Source of the DNA: Bacteroidota bacterium
GTDB lineage: Bacteria; Bacteroidota; Bacteroidia; B-17B0; Aurantibacillaceae
Reading direction: 5' to 3'
NCBI GenBank assembly: GCA_003153315.1
Contig: PLYA01000076.1
Location: 62,001-126,000 of the forward strand
Length of the DNA stretch: 64,000 bases
The notes beneath the pieces are model-generated. The model ran no database searches. It had not been told where the DNA came from and saw only the letters and a program-made list of their open reading frames with translations. Positions 52,358-60,225 of the stretch are shown here, in pieces; position 1 is the first letter of the stretch; every line of letters begins with the position of its first letter. Both the position numbers and the translations under genes were made by a program.

Positions 52358-53860
52358 ATGAGGGGCTTTATTATATATCTGTTTGCTTTTGTGTTGTTGG
52401 CGCAATACGGTTTTGCTCAGCAAACTATGCAGGACGACCCTATTGCCGCTGCCTTAGACAGTCTTTCTACCCAAAAAATACTGGATAAACTGTATGCCAA
52501 GCCATCTAGCATAAAGAACAAATACAATTATGCCACTGATTCTATACCTCGTTTTGAGGATTTTGTATATGAAAACCGCTTAGCCAAGTTAGATGCGGCA
52601 TCTCCTTTTGATTTGCAGTTTAATCAAACTGTGAAGCCTTATATAGAGCTATATGCCATTAAAAAGAGAGGCTTAATGTGCAAGATATTGGGTTCATCTC
52701 AACTATATTACCCCATGTTCGAGCAGATATTTGATAAGTACAACATTCCTTTAGAGTTAAAGAATCTGGCTGTAATAGAATCGGCATTGAGTCCTATAGC
52801 CCGTTCAAGAGCAGGTGCATCAGGCCTTTGGCAGTTTATGTACCCAACCGGAAAACTATATGGTTTAAACGTTACTTCTTATATTGATGAGCGCTCTGAC
52901 CCCTACAAAGCAACCATAGCTGCGGCAGAATATCTGAGAGATTTATATAAAATGTTTAACGACTGGCAAATGGTATTGGCTGCTTATAATGCAGGTCCGG
53001 GAACCATTAACCGTGCTATCCGTCGTAGCGGAGGTAAAAAAACTTATTGGGAAATACGCCCCTATCTTCCTTTAGAAACACAGGCTTATGTACCTGCTTT
53101 TATAGCGGCCAATTATGTAATGAATTATTATCCCGAACATAATATCTATCCGGATGTTCCGCGTAAAACGTATTTTGAATTAGATACGGTTATTATTAAG
53201 GAGCCTCTTTCTTTTCAGCAATTGGCTGGTGTTTTAGATGTAACTGTAGAAGAGATACAGTTTTTTAACCCTGTATATAAAAAGCAAATTATACCGGCAG
53301 GAGGCAATGTGCTTACCATGCCTAAAAATGTAATTGGAAAGTTTGTTACTAACGAAGAGGAAATTTATGCCATGCTTCGTAAGCAAAGCGAAGAGCAAAA
53401 AACACTTGCGTTAACTCAAGTAAAAGAAGTTCAAATTACCTATGTAGTAAAACCTGGTGACAGGTTAAGTACTGTTGCGCGTAAATACGGAGTTTCTGTG
53501 AGTGATATTACCACTTGGAATTTGGTAGGTAAAAAAGGATTAAGACCCGGTAGAAAGCTTGTTATTTATAAAACAGAAAAACCTATAGTGCCTAAAGACT
53601 CTGCACTGACAAGCAAAAAGAATGAGGTAACACCTACTCAGCAAACAGCTGATAAAAAGCAGTTAGCTGAAAACACAAATACAAATGGAAGCCCCACTAC
53701 TAGCATAACAAATGAGGCGACATATTCTGTAAAGCCTGGGGACTACTTCTACAAAATAGCACGCGAACACAATATGAGTGTAGATGATTTACTTCAATTA
53801 AACGGGCTAAACAGAAACTCCAAAATTTCTGCCGGACAAACACTAAAGCTGACCAAGTAA
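52358..53860 (+). CDS. Lytic murein transglycosylase with two LysM domains (MltD-like)
   Basis: 500 residues from the ATG at 52358, where the signal peptide MRGFIIYLFAFVLLAQYGFA begins (a TTG at 52331 adds 9 residues). Residues about 130-260 are the SLT domain: NLAVIESALSPIARSRAGAS with the catalytic Glu, GLWQFMYPTGKLYGL, and MVLAAYNAGPGTINRAIRRS. It cleaves peptidoglycan glycan strands. Two LysM domains follow, ITYVVKPGDRLSTVARKYGV near 365 and ATYSVKPGDYFYKIAREHNM near 455, for binding to peptidoglycan. Length and order match MltD of Bacteroidota. Confidence 0.94.
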   Translation: MRGFIIYLFAFVLLAQYGFAQQTMQDDPIAAALDSLSTQKILDKLYAKPSSIKNKYNYATDSIPRFEDFVYENRLAKLDAASPFDLQFNQTVKPYIELYAIKKRGLMCKILGSSQLYYPMFEQIFDKYNIPLELKNLAVIESALSPIARSRAGASGLWQFMYPTGKLYGLNVTSYIDERSDPYKATIAAAEYLRDLYKMFNDWQMVLAAYNAGPGTINRAIRRSGGKKTYWEIRPYLPLETQAYVPAFIAANYVMNYYPEHNIYPDVPRKTYFELDTVIIKEPLSFQQLAGVLDVTVEEIQFFNPVYKKQIIPAGGNVLTMPKNVIGKFVTNEEEIYAMLRKQSEEQKTLALTQVKEVQITYVVKPGDRLSTVARKYGVSVSDITTWNLVGKKGLRPGRKLVIYKTEKPIVPKDSALTSKKNEVTPTQQTADKKQLAENTNTNGSPTTSITNEATYSVKPGDYFYKIAREHNMSVDDLLQLNGLNRNSKISAGQTLKLTK

Positions 53861-53936
53861 ACAAGCTTCCTTTACCCCCTCTTAAAATTAATCGCATTGA
53901 TTCTCAATGTTATAATACATAAACAGGTAGTATGTG

Positions 53937-53969
53937 TTGCATAGTAGTAAATTAAACACTTATCTTTGC
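53937..53969 (+). promoter_or_regulatory. Promoter of the padR-pspC operon
   Basis: TTG (53937-53939), 22-nt spacer, TATCTTTG (53962-53969). The leader to the PadR start at 54062 is about 90 nt; an ATG 3 nt after the box opens only a very short frame. Confidence 0.55.
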
Positions 53970-54061
53970 CATGCAATTAACCGAGAAATCGAAGATTCAC
54001 GAATACAAAAAAGATAATTAAAGAGAGATGAGTAAACTATTTAAACAAATTATATAGAATA

Positions 54062-54412
54062 ATGAAACAAACTATAAATACAGAAAACACACAATCTCAA
54101 ATGCGCAAAGGCGTATTGGAGTTGTGTACCTTATCAGTGTTAGCCATTGGAGAGGCTTATCCTACCGAAATAATAGATCAGCTTAAAAGCTCTAAAATGA
54201 TGATTGTGGAAGGAACGCTCTATCCTTTATTAACACGATTAAAAAACGCGAACTATTTAACCTATCGTTGGGAAGAATCAACATCAGGCCCACCACGTAA
54301 ATATTATAAACTAACAGCACAAGGTGTTAAACTGTTAAATGAACTTGAAAGCACTTGGGATGAAATGGCCGATGCAGTAAATAAACTTTTAAAAGAAAAC
54401 AAACGTAAATAA
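54062..54412 (+). CDS. PadR-family transcriptional regulator
   Basis: 116 residues. A winged-helix repressor with the PadR pattern: MRKGVLELCTLSVLAIGEAY, PTEIIDQLKSSKMMIVEGTL, YPLLTRLKNANYLTYRWEES and GPPRKYYKLTAQGVKLLNEL. It probably represses its own operon; the gene downstream encodes a PspC protein, a pairing often seen in Bacteroidota. The ligand or signal is unknown. Confidence 0.93.
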   Translation: MKQTINTENTQSQMRKGVLELCTLSVLAIGEAYPTEIIDQLKSSKMMIVEGTLYPLLTRLKNANYLTYRWEESTSGPPRKYYKLTAQGVKLLNELESTWDEMADAVNKLLKENKRK

Positions 54413-54490
54413 CATATTAATATCAGGAAACCATGACCCGAGCCTTTAGGCGAACAGCATGATACCAAAAATAAAATAAAAAAAATAATC

Positions 54491-56218
54491 ATGAACAAAA
54501 CAGTAAACATAAACCTTGCCGGCCTAGTTTTTAATATTGAAGAAACGGCTTATCAGGTATTAAAAGATTATTTGTCGGCTATTAAAAGTCATTTTGCAAA
54601 CGAAGAAGGTTGCGAAGAAATTGTAGCTGATATTGAAGCTCGTATGGCAGAATTACTAAAAGCTAAAACACATGCAGGTAAACAGGTTTTAGTAGAAGCT
54701 GATATAAATGAAGCGATTAATACCATGGGAAGACCTGAAGATTTTTCTGATGGCACTGAAGATGAAAATAAATCATCGGCTCACGAGCAAAAAAGCAATC
54801 AGTATAAAAACAAAACAAGACGTGTTTTTAGAGATGGCGATAGTAAAGTTTTAGGAGGTGTTTGTTCGGGTATAGCCAATTATTTTGATACCGACCCTTT
54901 ATGGATTCGTTTAATACTGGTGGTTTTATTTTTCGGGTTTGGTAGTGGCTTCTTGTTATACATTATACTTTGGATAATTATTCCCGAAGCTAAAACAACC
55001 GCTGAAAAATTGGAAATGCGTGGCGACCCTATTGATATAAATACCATCAGTCAGACTATAAAAGAAGAGGCAGGGCAATTCAAAAACCGAATGCAGAATT
55101 TTGGAGATGGGGTAAAGGATGAATACAACCGTCATAGAAATAACCGTACCGGAAACAAAGTAGTTAATCTTATATACACCATCTTTTATGGCATCATTAA
55201 TGTGGTTGGGAAAATATTCGGCGTTATTTTTGTACTATTCGGTATTTGCCTTTTTGCAGCATTATTGTGCCTAATCTTTGGCATTGGCACCATTGATGGG
55301 TTGAGTGTACATAACTTTTTTTCGGCCATTGGAGGCGAAACTTTTTCTTTCACACTCTTTAAATTAGGCTTGGCTTTATGTGTTGGAATTCCTTTATGTA
55401 TGTTAGTTTATAAAGGAATGAAACTTGTTTTAGGAATTAAAGTAAGATATCGTTGGTTAAACTTATCTGTCGGTATTTTATGGTTTGTAGGATTAGCTAT
55501 TTGCTTGTATTTGGGCTTAAATCTTTTAAATGATTATTCGGCAGAGACACAATTAAAAGAGCAGGTTAAAATAAATACAAATGATACTTTATTTGTTAAG
55601 GCCAACAATAATTATCCTGCTTTAATAACTGATATTGATTTTGGTTGGAACCGTGGTCGTTGGTTAATTAATACGACGCAAAACCCACCAATATGGTGGG
55701 GGAAACCACAGGTTAAAATTATCACTTCAGAGAATGACAGTCTTTCCGTTTTTATTTTAAAGTCGTCTGAAGGAGTTGATAAACCAGATGCTGCACAACG
55801 CGCCAAAAAAATAAACTACAAATTGGCGCAACAAGGATCGATTTTATTAATTGATAATTATTTTTCTTTTAACAGTGCAGATAAATTCAGAAACCAGGAA
55901 GTGGAAGTGCTTATTAAACTTCCAAAAAACAAAATCATTTATCTGGATAACAATCTTAAACGGTTATTATACGACGTTGAAAACACAAACGGTATTACCG
56001 ATTCTGAAATGGGAGCTAAATACTGGAAAATGACAGAGAATGGATTAACATGCCTTAGTTGTACCAAAGAAGATTTAATGAATATAAAAAATGAAATAAA
56101 TGTTAAAGACAGTAATGCCCATGTGAAAATTGATAAGCACGGTATAGAAGTAAATTCCAAAGATGCGCATGTGAAAATATCTTCAGAAGGGATTAATATA
56201 GAAGAGAAAAAGAAGTAA
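54491..56218 (+). CDS. PspC-domain membrane protein
   Basis: 575 residues. Residues 1-95 form a small N-terminal domain (VNINLAGLVFNIEETAYQVL, EGCEEIVADIEARMAELL, ADINEAINTMGRPEDFSD). The PspC domain follows near residue 115 (FRDGDSKVLGGVCSGIANYF, DPLWIRLILVVLFFGFGSGF). Further membrane helices lie at about 225-360. The C-terminal 200 residues are outside the membrane and include a repeated AHVKI motif at the end (NAHVKIDKHGIEVNSKDAHV). Envelope-stress related by analogy with phage-shock proteins; direct evidence for that is lacking. Cotranscribed with padR. Confidence 0.88.
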   Translation: MNKTVNINLAGLVFNIEETAYQVLKDYLSAIKSHFANEEGCEEIVADIEARMAELLKAKTHAGKQVLVEADINEAINTMGRPEDFSDGTEDENKSSAHEQKSNQYKNKTRRVFRDGDSKVLGGVCSGIANYFDTDPLWIRLILVVLFFGFGSGFLLYIILWIIIPEAKTTAEKLEMRGDPIDINTISQTIKEEAGQFKNRMQNFGDGVKDEYNRHRNNRTGNKVVNLIYTIFYGIINVVGKIFGVIFVLFGICLFAALLCLIFGIGTIDGLSVHNFFSAIGGETFSFTLFKLGLALCVGIPLCMLVYKGMKLVLGIKVRYRWLNLSVGILWFVGLAICLYLGLNLLNDYSAETQLKEQVKINTNDTLFVKANNNYPALITDIDFGWNRGRWLINTTQNPPIWWGKPQVKIITSENDSLSVFILKSSEGVDKPDAAQRAKKINYKLAQQGSILLIDNYFSFNSADKFRNQEVEVLIKLPKNKIIYLDNNLKRLLYDVENTNGITDSEMGAKYWKMTENGLTCLSCTKEDLMNIKNEINVKDSNAHVKIDKHGIEVNSKDAHVKISSEGINIEEKKK

Positions 56219-56234
56219 GAATTAGTTAAATAAA

Positions 56235-56242
56235 TAACTTTG
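56235..56242 (+). promoter_or_regulatory. -7 box of pyrD
   Basis: TAACTTTG, 6 nt before the ATG at 56249, which predicts a leader of 0-3 nt. No clear -33 TTG. Confidence 0.55.
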
Positions 56243-56248
56243 TATGCT

Positions 56249-57289
56249 ATGTATAAGTTATTTATAAAACCTTTTTTATTCTTATTTAATCCTGAGAAGG
56301 CTCATCACATTACCTTTTCTTTATTGAAGTTCTTTTTAAGTATTCCTTTTGCAAAAGGAATAACTTCTTCCCTCTTCACCATTAAATCAAATAAGCTTGC
56401 AAGAAATGTAGCAGGCTTAAATTTTCCTAATCCGGTAGGACTTGCTGCGGGTTTAGATAAGAATGCTTTGTTGGTTGATGAGTTGGCTTGTCTGGGTTTT
56501 GGTTCTATAGAGATTGGTACAGTTACTCCAAAACCTCAACCCGGTAATGACAAACCACGTTTGTTTCGCTTGCCTAAAGATAAAGCCTTAATAAACCGCA
56601 TGGGCTTTAATAACGATGGGGCAAGTACAGCGGCTATTCGTTTGGCAAAAAGGAAGAATAAAAATATCATCATTGGAGGGAATATTGGCAAGAATAAAGT
56701 TACGCCAAATGAAAATGCCACACAGGATTATATCATTTGCTTTACTGATTTATATGAAGTAGTTGACTATTTTGTGGTAAATGTAAGCTCTCCCAACACA
56801 CCCAATTTAAGGGAGTTGCAAGAGAAAGAACCGCTGACTAATTTACTAAGCACACTTCAACAAGAGAATGCAAAGAAGAAAACACCCAAACCTATCTTCT
56901 TAAAAATTGCACCTGATTTAACCGATACGCAATTACAGGATATTGTTGAGATTATAACTGAGACAAAAATTGCTGGTGTAATTGCTACTAACACAACTAT
57001 CTCAAGAGAAAATTTAAGTACGCCTCAACAGGAAGTAATAGCTATGGGTGCAGGCGGTTTAAGCGGTAAGCCACTTACTGCAAGAAGTACGGAAGTGATA
57101 AAGTTTCTAAGAAGTAAATTAGATAAACCTATTGCTATTATTGGTGTGGGTGGCATACATAGCGCACAAGATGCTATAGATAAATTAAATGCTGGTGCAG
57201 ATTTGATTCAGCTGTATACAGGGTTTATTTATGAAGGACCTGCACTGATAAAGGAAATTAATAAGCGTATGCTTTCAGAGATGAAATAA
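56249..57289 (+). CDS. pyrD: Dihydroorotate dehydrogenase (quinone), class 2
   Basis: 346 residues from the ATG at 56249; a TTG at 56240 lies inside the promoter box and is rejected. It oxidises dihydroorotate to orotate in pyrimidine synthesis and passes electrons to quinone. The N-terminal membrane-associated helices ([20 protein letters not shown]) define class 2. Motifs: [20 protein letters not shown] near residue 55, [45 protein letters not shown] with the catalytic Ser near 175, and [10 protein letters not shown] and [15 protein letters not shown] for FMN phosphate binding. Confidence 0.96.
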   Translation: MYKLFIKPFLFLFNPEKAHHITFSLLKFFLSIPFAKGITSSLFTIKSNKLARNVAGLNFPNPVGLAAGLDKNALLVDELACLGFGSIEIGTVTPKPQPGNDKPRLFRLPKDKALINRMGFNNDGASTAAIRLAKRKNKNIIIGGNIGKNKVTPNENATQDYIICFTDLYEVVDYFVVNVSSPNTPNLRELQEKEPLTNLLSTLQQENAKKKTPKPIFLKIAPDLTDTQLQDIVEIITETKIAGVIATNTTISRENLSTPQQEVIAMGAGGLSGKPLTARSTEVIKFLRSKLDKPIAIIGVGGIHSAQDAIDKLNAGADLIQLYTGFIYEGPALIKEINKRMLSEMK

Positions 57290-57291
57290 GC

Positions 57292-57636
57292 TTAACTGAT
57301 AAGCTCGTTCTTTTTAAAGTATTCAATAACTGCCTTTATCATCAGGTTATTTTGCTCGGCAGGTTTTAAGAAGGGTAATTGTTCTTTAGTTTTAAAGTGG
57401 GGCCATCCATCTGCATCACGACCTTCAAACTCGTAGTAACCATAAGGCTCTAACAAAGTGCAAATAGCAATGTGCATTACGTTTACCTTCTCATCTTTCT
57501 TAAATTTTTTGTAACCCATACCCAATTCCTGCACACCAACCAAAAAGATAATGTTATGCAAATCAGGTTCCATGCCAAACTTTTCGGCAAGCGTTTCAGT
57601 AAGGATGGTCCACTCGCTTTTAGCTTTGGTTTGCAT
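57292..57636 (-). CDS. Conserved hypothetical protein, 114 residues
   Basis: Not recognised as a named family. A small cytosolic protein, mostly helical, with stretches MEPDLHNIIFLVGVQELGMG, DEKVNVMHIAICTLLEPYGY and DADGWPHFKTKEQLP. It starts 6 bp after the stop of dsbD on the same strand, so it is in the same transcript; such small partners of uncertain role are frequent in Bacteroidota operons. It converges on pyrD with a 2-bp gap. Confidence 0.8.
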   Translation of the reverse strand: MQTKAKSEWTILTETLAEKFGMEPDLHNIIFLVGVQELGMGYKKFKKDEKVNVMHIAICTLLEPYGYYEFEGRDADGWPHFKTKEQLPFLKPAEQNNLMIKAVIEYFKKNELIS

Positions 57637-57642
57637 GCTTAG

Positions 57643-59688
57643 TTACGGATGCTTCTCTTTATACTTAGCAATGGCGCTTGTGAGCCATGTTTTAAAAACA
57701 GGCAAATCTTTGCCGGTATCATAACCAATGCCGCTATTGCTTAATAAACTCTCATCATCGTTTACAATAACATAGTAAGGCTGAGAGCTTATTTTGTATC
57801 TGCTTAATTGCATAAAGCCCCATTTCATACCTTCGGTTTCAAGGGTTACTTTATCTCCACTCCAATCAACTTCTTTTTGTTCGGCTTTAGCCAGTTCTTT
57901 TCTATCATCAACAAATAAAGAAACAATTACTAAATCATTGGCTAAGATGTTTCTAATTTCAGGTTCCACCCATACGTTGTCTTCCATCTTACGACAATTA
58001 GCACAGGCATGTCCGGTAAAATCAATCATTAAAGGTTTGTGTACTTCTTTAGAATAGGCCAAAGCACTTTCGTAATCATTATGAAAAACCTTTAATCCAT
58101 CCGGACCATCAATCATTTTATTAGCTAAAGCAGATGAGTTTTGATTGGATGATTGAACAACCGTTGCTGTTTGCGGTTTCCATTCGGCATAGGTAGAAGG
58201 AGGAATAACACCGCTTAATAATTTTAAAGGTGCGCCCCACAAACCGGGAATCATATATACGGTGAAGGCAAAAGCAAAGATGGCGAAGAACAAACGTGGA
58301 ATGGTAATGAAAGGGGCGGGGGTATCATGGCTTAACTTAAACCAACCCATTAAATAAATTCCGGTGATGGCGAAGAGTACAATCCATAAGGTAAGGAATA
58401 CCTCGCGGGTGAGGATGTGCATATCATATACTAAATCTGCATTGGATGCAAACTTTAAGGCAAGTGCCAACTCGAGCAAACCAAGGGTAACTTTAACGGT
58501 GTTTAACCACCCGCCTGATTTTGGCATGCTGTTTAACCAGCTTGGCACAATAGCAAACAAACCAAAGGGAAGTGCGAAGCCCAAACCAAAGCCTAAGAAA
58601 CCAAAGAAGGGACCGGTTGGTGAATTACTAACCAACGGAATTAAATTGCCAATAAAAATACCTGTGCAAGAAAACGAAACCAACGATAAGGTTGTTGCCA
58701 TGAAAAATATACCAAGGAAACCACCCCTATCACTTTGGGCATCCATTTTATTGAGCCATGAGTTAGGCAATACAATTTCAAACGCACCAAGGAAGCTGAT
58801 ACCAAAAATTATAAGCATGATAAAGAAGAAGATATTAAACGATGCGCTGGAAGCTATGGCGTTTAAGGCTGTCTCACCAAACACAGCGGTAATTAATAAA
58901 CCCAAAGCCGTATAAATAATAATGATGCTTAGCATAAAGAACAAAGCTTCTTTAATGGCGCCGCTGCGTTTTTTGTTGCGCTTTAAAAAGAAACTTACGT
59001 TCATTGGTATCATGGGGAATACACATGGTGTAATTAAAGCAGCTAAACCAAAACCAATTCCTTTTAAGAATATCATCCACCAAGGGGTATCGCTTTCTTT
59101 GGTTTTGCTTTCAACAGGTGTATTTGTTGGAGTGGCTTGTACTGCTGCCGTTTTTGTTTCGGCAACTTTGATTGCTGCGTCTGCTTTTACAACCGTGTCT
59201 TTAACTTCTTTCTCAACAGCAGCTCCTGCTTGTTCTATAGTAAGCGAGAACTTTTTAGCCGGAGGGAACTCGCACTTTACATCGGTACAGGTTTGATACT
59301 CATACTTACCTGATACTTTAAAAGTCTTGTCTGTTTTTACTTTTATGCGTTGGGTAAAGGTGGCTTTGTGCAGAAAGTACTTTACCTTCATTTCAAAAAC
59401 CTTGTCATCTTCTTCTACAGGTTTACTTTCTTTTGGTTTTCCTACCAAATCATAATCAGCAGATTTATCAACGGTAATAATCGTTGGGTTAGGCCCTCCA
59501 TCTGCGGTTTGGGTTATCGAGTATACATGCCAGCCTTCATCAATGGTGGCATTAAAAACAATATCATACTCGGTAGGCGATACCTTTTTAGATTCTATTT
59601 TAAAGTTAACGGGGGCTTTTTCCTGAGCCGATGCAAAGAAAAAAGAGACCAGAACCAAGAGGTAAGATAAACAGATATGTTTTCTCAT
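57643..59688 (-). CDS. dsbD: Thiol:disulfide interchange protein DsbD
   Basis: 681 residues from the ATG at 59688, where the signal peptide MRKHICLSYLLVLVSFFFAS begins; an ATG at 59709 lies in the promoter box. It carries electrons from cytosolic thioredoxin across the membrane. Residues about 25-155 are the periplasmic DsbD-alpha-like domain (DEGWHVYSITQTADGGPNPT). Residues about 205-500 hold eight membrane helices with the redox motif LITPCVFPMIPMNVSFFLKR and a second Cys in LVSFSCTGIFIG. The C-terminal thioredoxin-like domain has FTGHACANCRKMEDNVW (CxxC) near 555. Array D lies directly upstream. Confidence 0.95.
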   Translation of the reverse strand: MRKHICLSYLLVLVSFFFASAQEKAPVNFKIESKKVSPTEYDIVFNATIDEGWHVYSITQTADGGPNPTIITVDKSADYDLVGKPKESKPVEEDDKVFEMKVKYFLHKATFTQRIKVKTDKTFKVSGKYEYQTCTDVKCEFPPAKKFSLTIEQAGAAVEKEVKDTVVKADAAIKVAETKTAAVQATPTNTPVESKTKESDTPWWMIFLKGIGFGLAALITPCVFPMIPMNVSFFLKRNKKRSGAIKEALFFMLSIIIIYTALGLLITAVFGETALNAIASSASFNIFFFIMLIIFGISFLGAFEIVLPNSWLNKMDAQSDRGGFLGIFFMATTLSLVSFSCTGIFIGNLIPLVSNSPTGPFFGFLGFGLGFALPFGLFAIVPSWLNSMPKSGGWLNTVKVTLGLLELALALKFASNADLVYDMHILTREVFLTLWIVLFAITGIYLMGWFKLSHDTPAPFITIPRLFFAIFAFAFTVYMIPGLWGAPLKLLSGVIPPSTYAEWKPQTATVVQSSNQNSSALANKMIDGPDGLKVFHNDYESALAYSKEVHKPLMIDFTGHACANCRKMEDNVWVEPEIRNILANDLVIVSLFVDDRKELAKAEQKEVDWSGDKVTLETEGMKWGFMQLSRYKISSQPYYVIVNDDESLLSNSGIGYDTGKDLPVFKTWLTSAIAKYKEKHP

Positions 59689-59706
59689 AATACAATTAGA
59701 CGACAT

Positions 59707-59714
59707 CAAAGGTA
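59707..59714 (-). promoter_or_regulatory. -7 box of dsbD
   Basis: TACCTTTG on the minus strand, 18 nt before the ATG at 59688. The -33 position lies at the edge of array D and shows no clear TTG. Confidence 0.55.
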
Positions 59715-59740
59715 AAAAATTACGGGTTAAAATGCTTTTT

Positions 59741-60055
59741 TATTGGGTTTCTTTAGAAGGGGAAGAATTCAACATTGAAGGTAAAGAAATAACCGTTGAA
59801 GGTAATGAATTGAGTATCCAATGTAATGAAATGACCATCTGATGTAATGAATTGAACACCCAACGTGTTGAATTGAGCATCCGATGTGATGAATCGACCA
59901 TCCAATGTAATGAATTGAACATCCAATGTGATGAAATGACTATCTGATGTAGTGAATCGACCATCCGATGTGATAAAATGAACACTTACAGTTATAAATT
60001 AACGGTTGACGGTAGTAAATTGAGCATTGACACTTGTAATTTGAATGCTGACGGG
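59741..60055 (+). repeat. 21-bp-period intergenic array D
   Basis: Fifteen consecutive 21-bp units without insertion or deletion (the first, 59741-59761, is the most degenerate). The consensus runs AATGAATTGAACATCC followed by AATGT; the best conserved words are TGTAATGAATTGA and CATCCAATGT. The core TGnAATGArTTGmA is shared with array C. The plus-strand frames are broken by TGA; on the minus strand a frame of 81 codons shows heptads like NSLHxMV. It lies between the divergent promoters of dsbD and of the T9SS gene at 60226. Confidence 0.93.
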
Positions 60056-60163
60056 AGGGATTTTTTTGTTAACCTATTCTTAATGTTATTCTATTTATAG
60101 ATTTACCGTTCCCTCAATACTACATACAGTTTACCTGTCAAAACATACAGTTTACTAAAGTTC

Positions 60164-60195
60164 TTGCTTTATTTTAATTATTTCTTCTAGTTTTG
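60164..60195 (+). promoter_or_regulatory. Promoter of the T9SS gene at 60226
   Basis: TTG (60164-60166), 21-nt spacer, TAGTTTTG (60188-60195). The predicted transcript starts near 60200, which supports the ATG at 60226 over the upstream TTG at 60193. Confidence 0.6.
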
Positions 60196-60225
60196 TTAAA
60201 ACATAGCCTTAAAGCCAAATACAAC

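Noticed and set aside
53972-54025. Very short frame starting 3 nt after the padR promoter box
   Set aside because: Fewer than 20 codons and no supporting conservation can be seen; possibly a leader peptide, but not supportable here.
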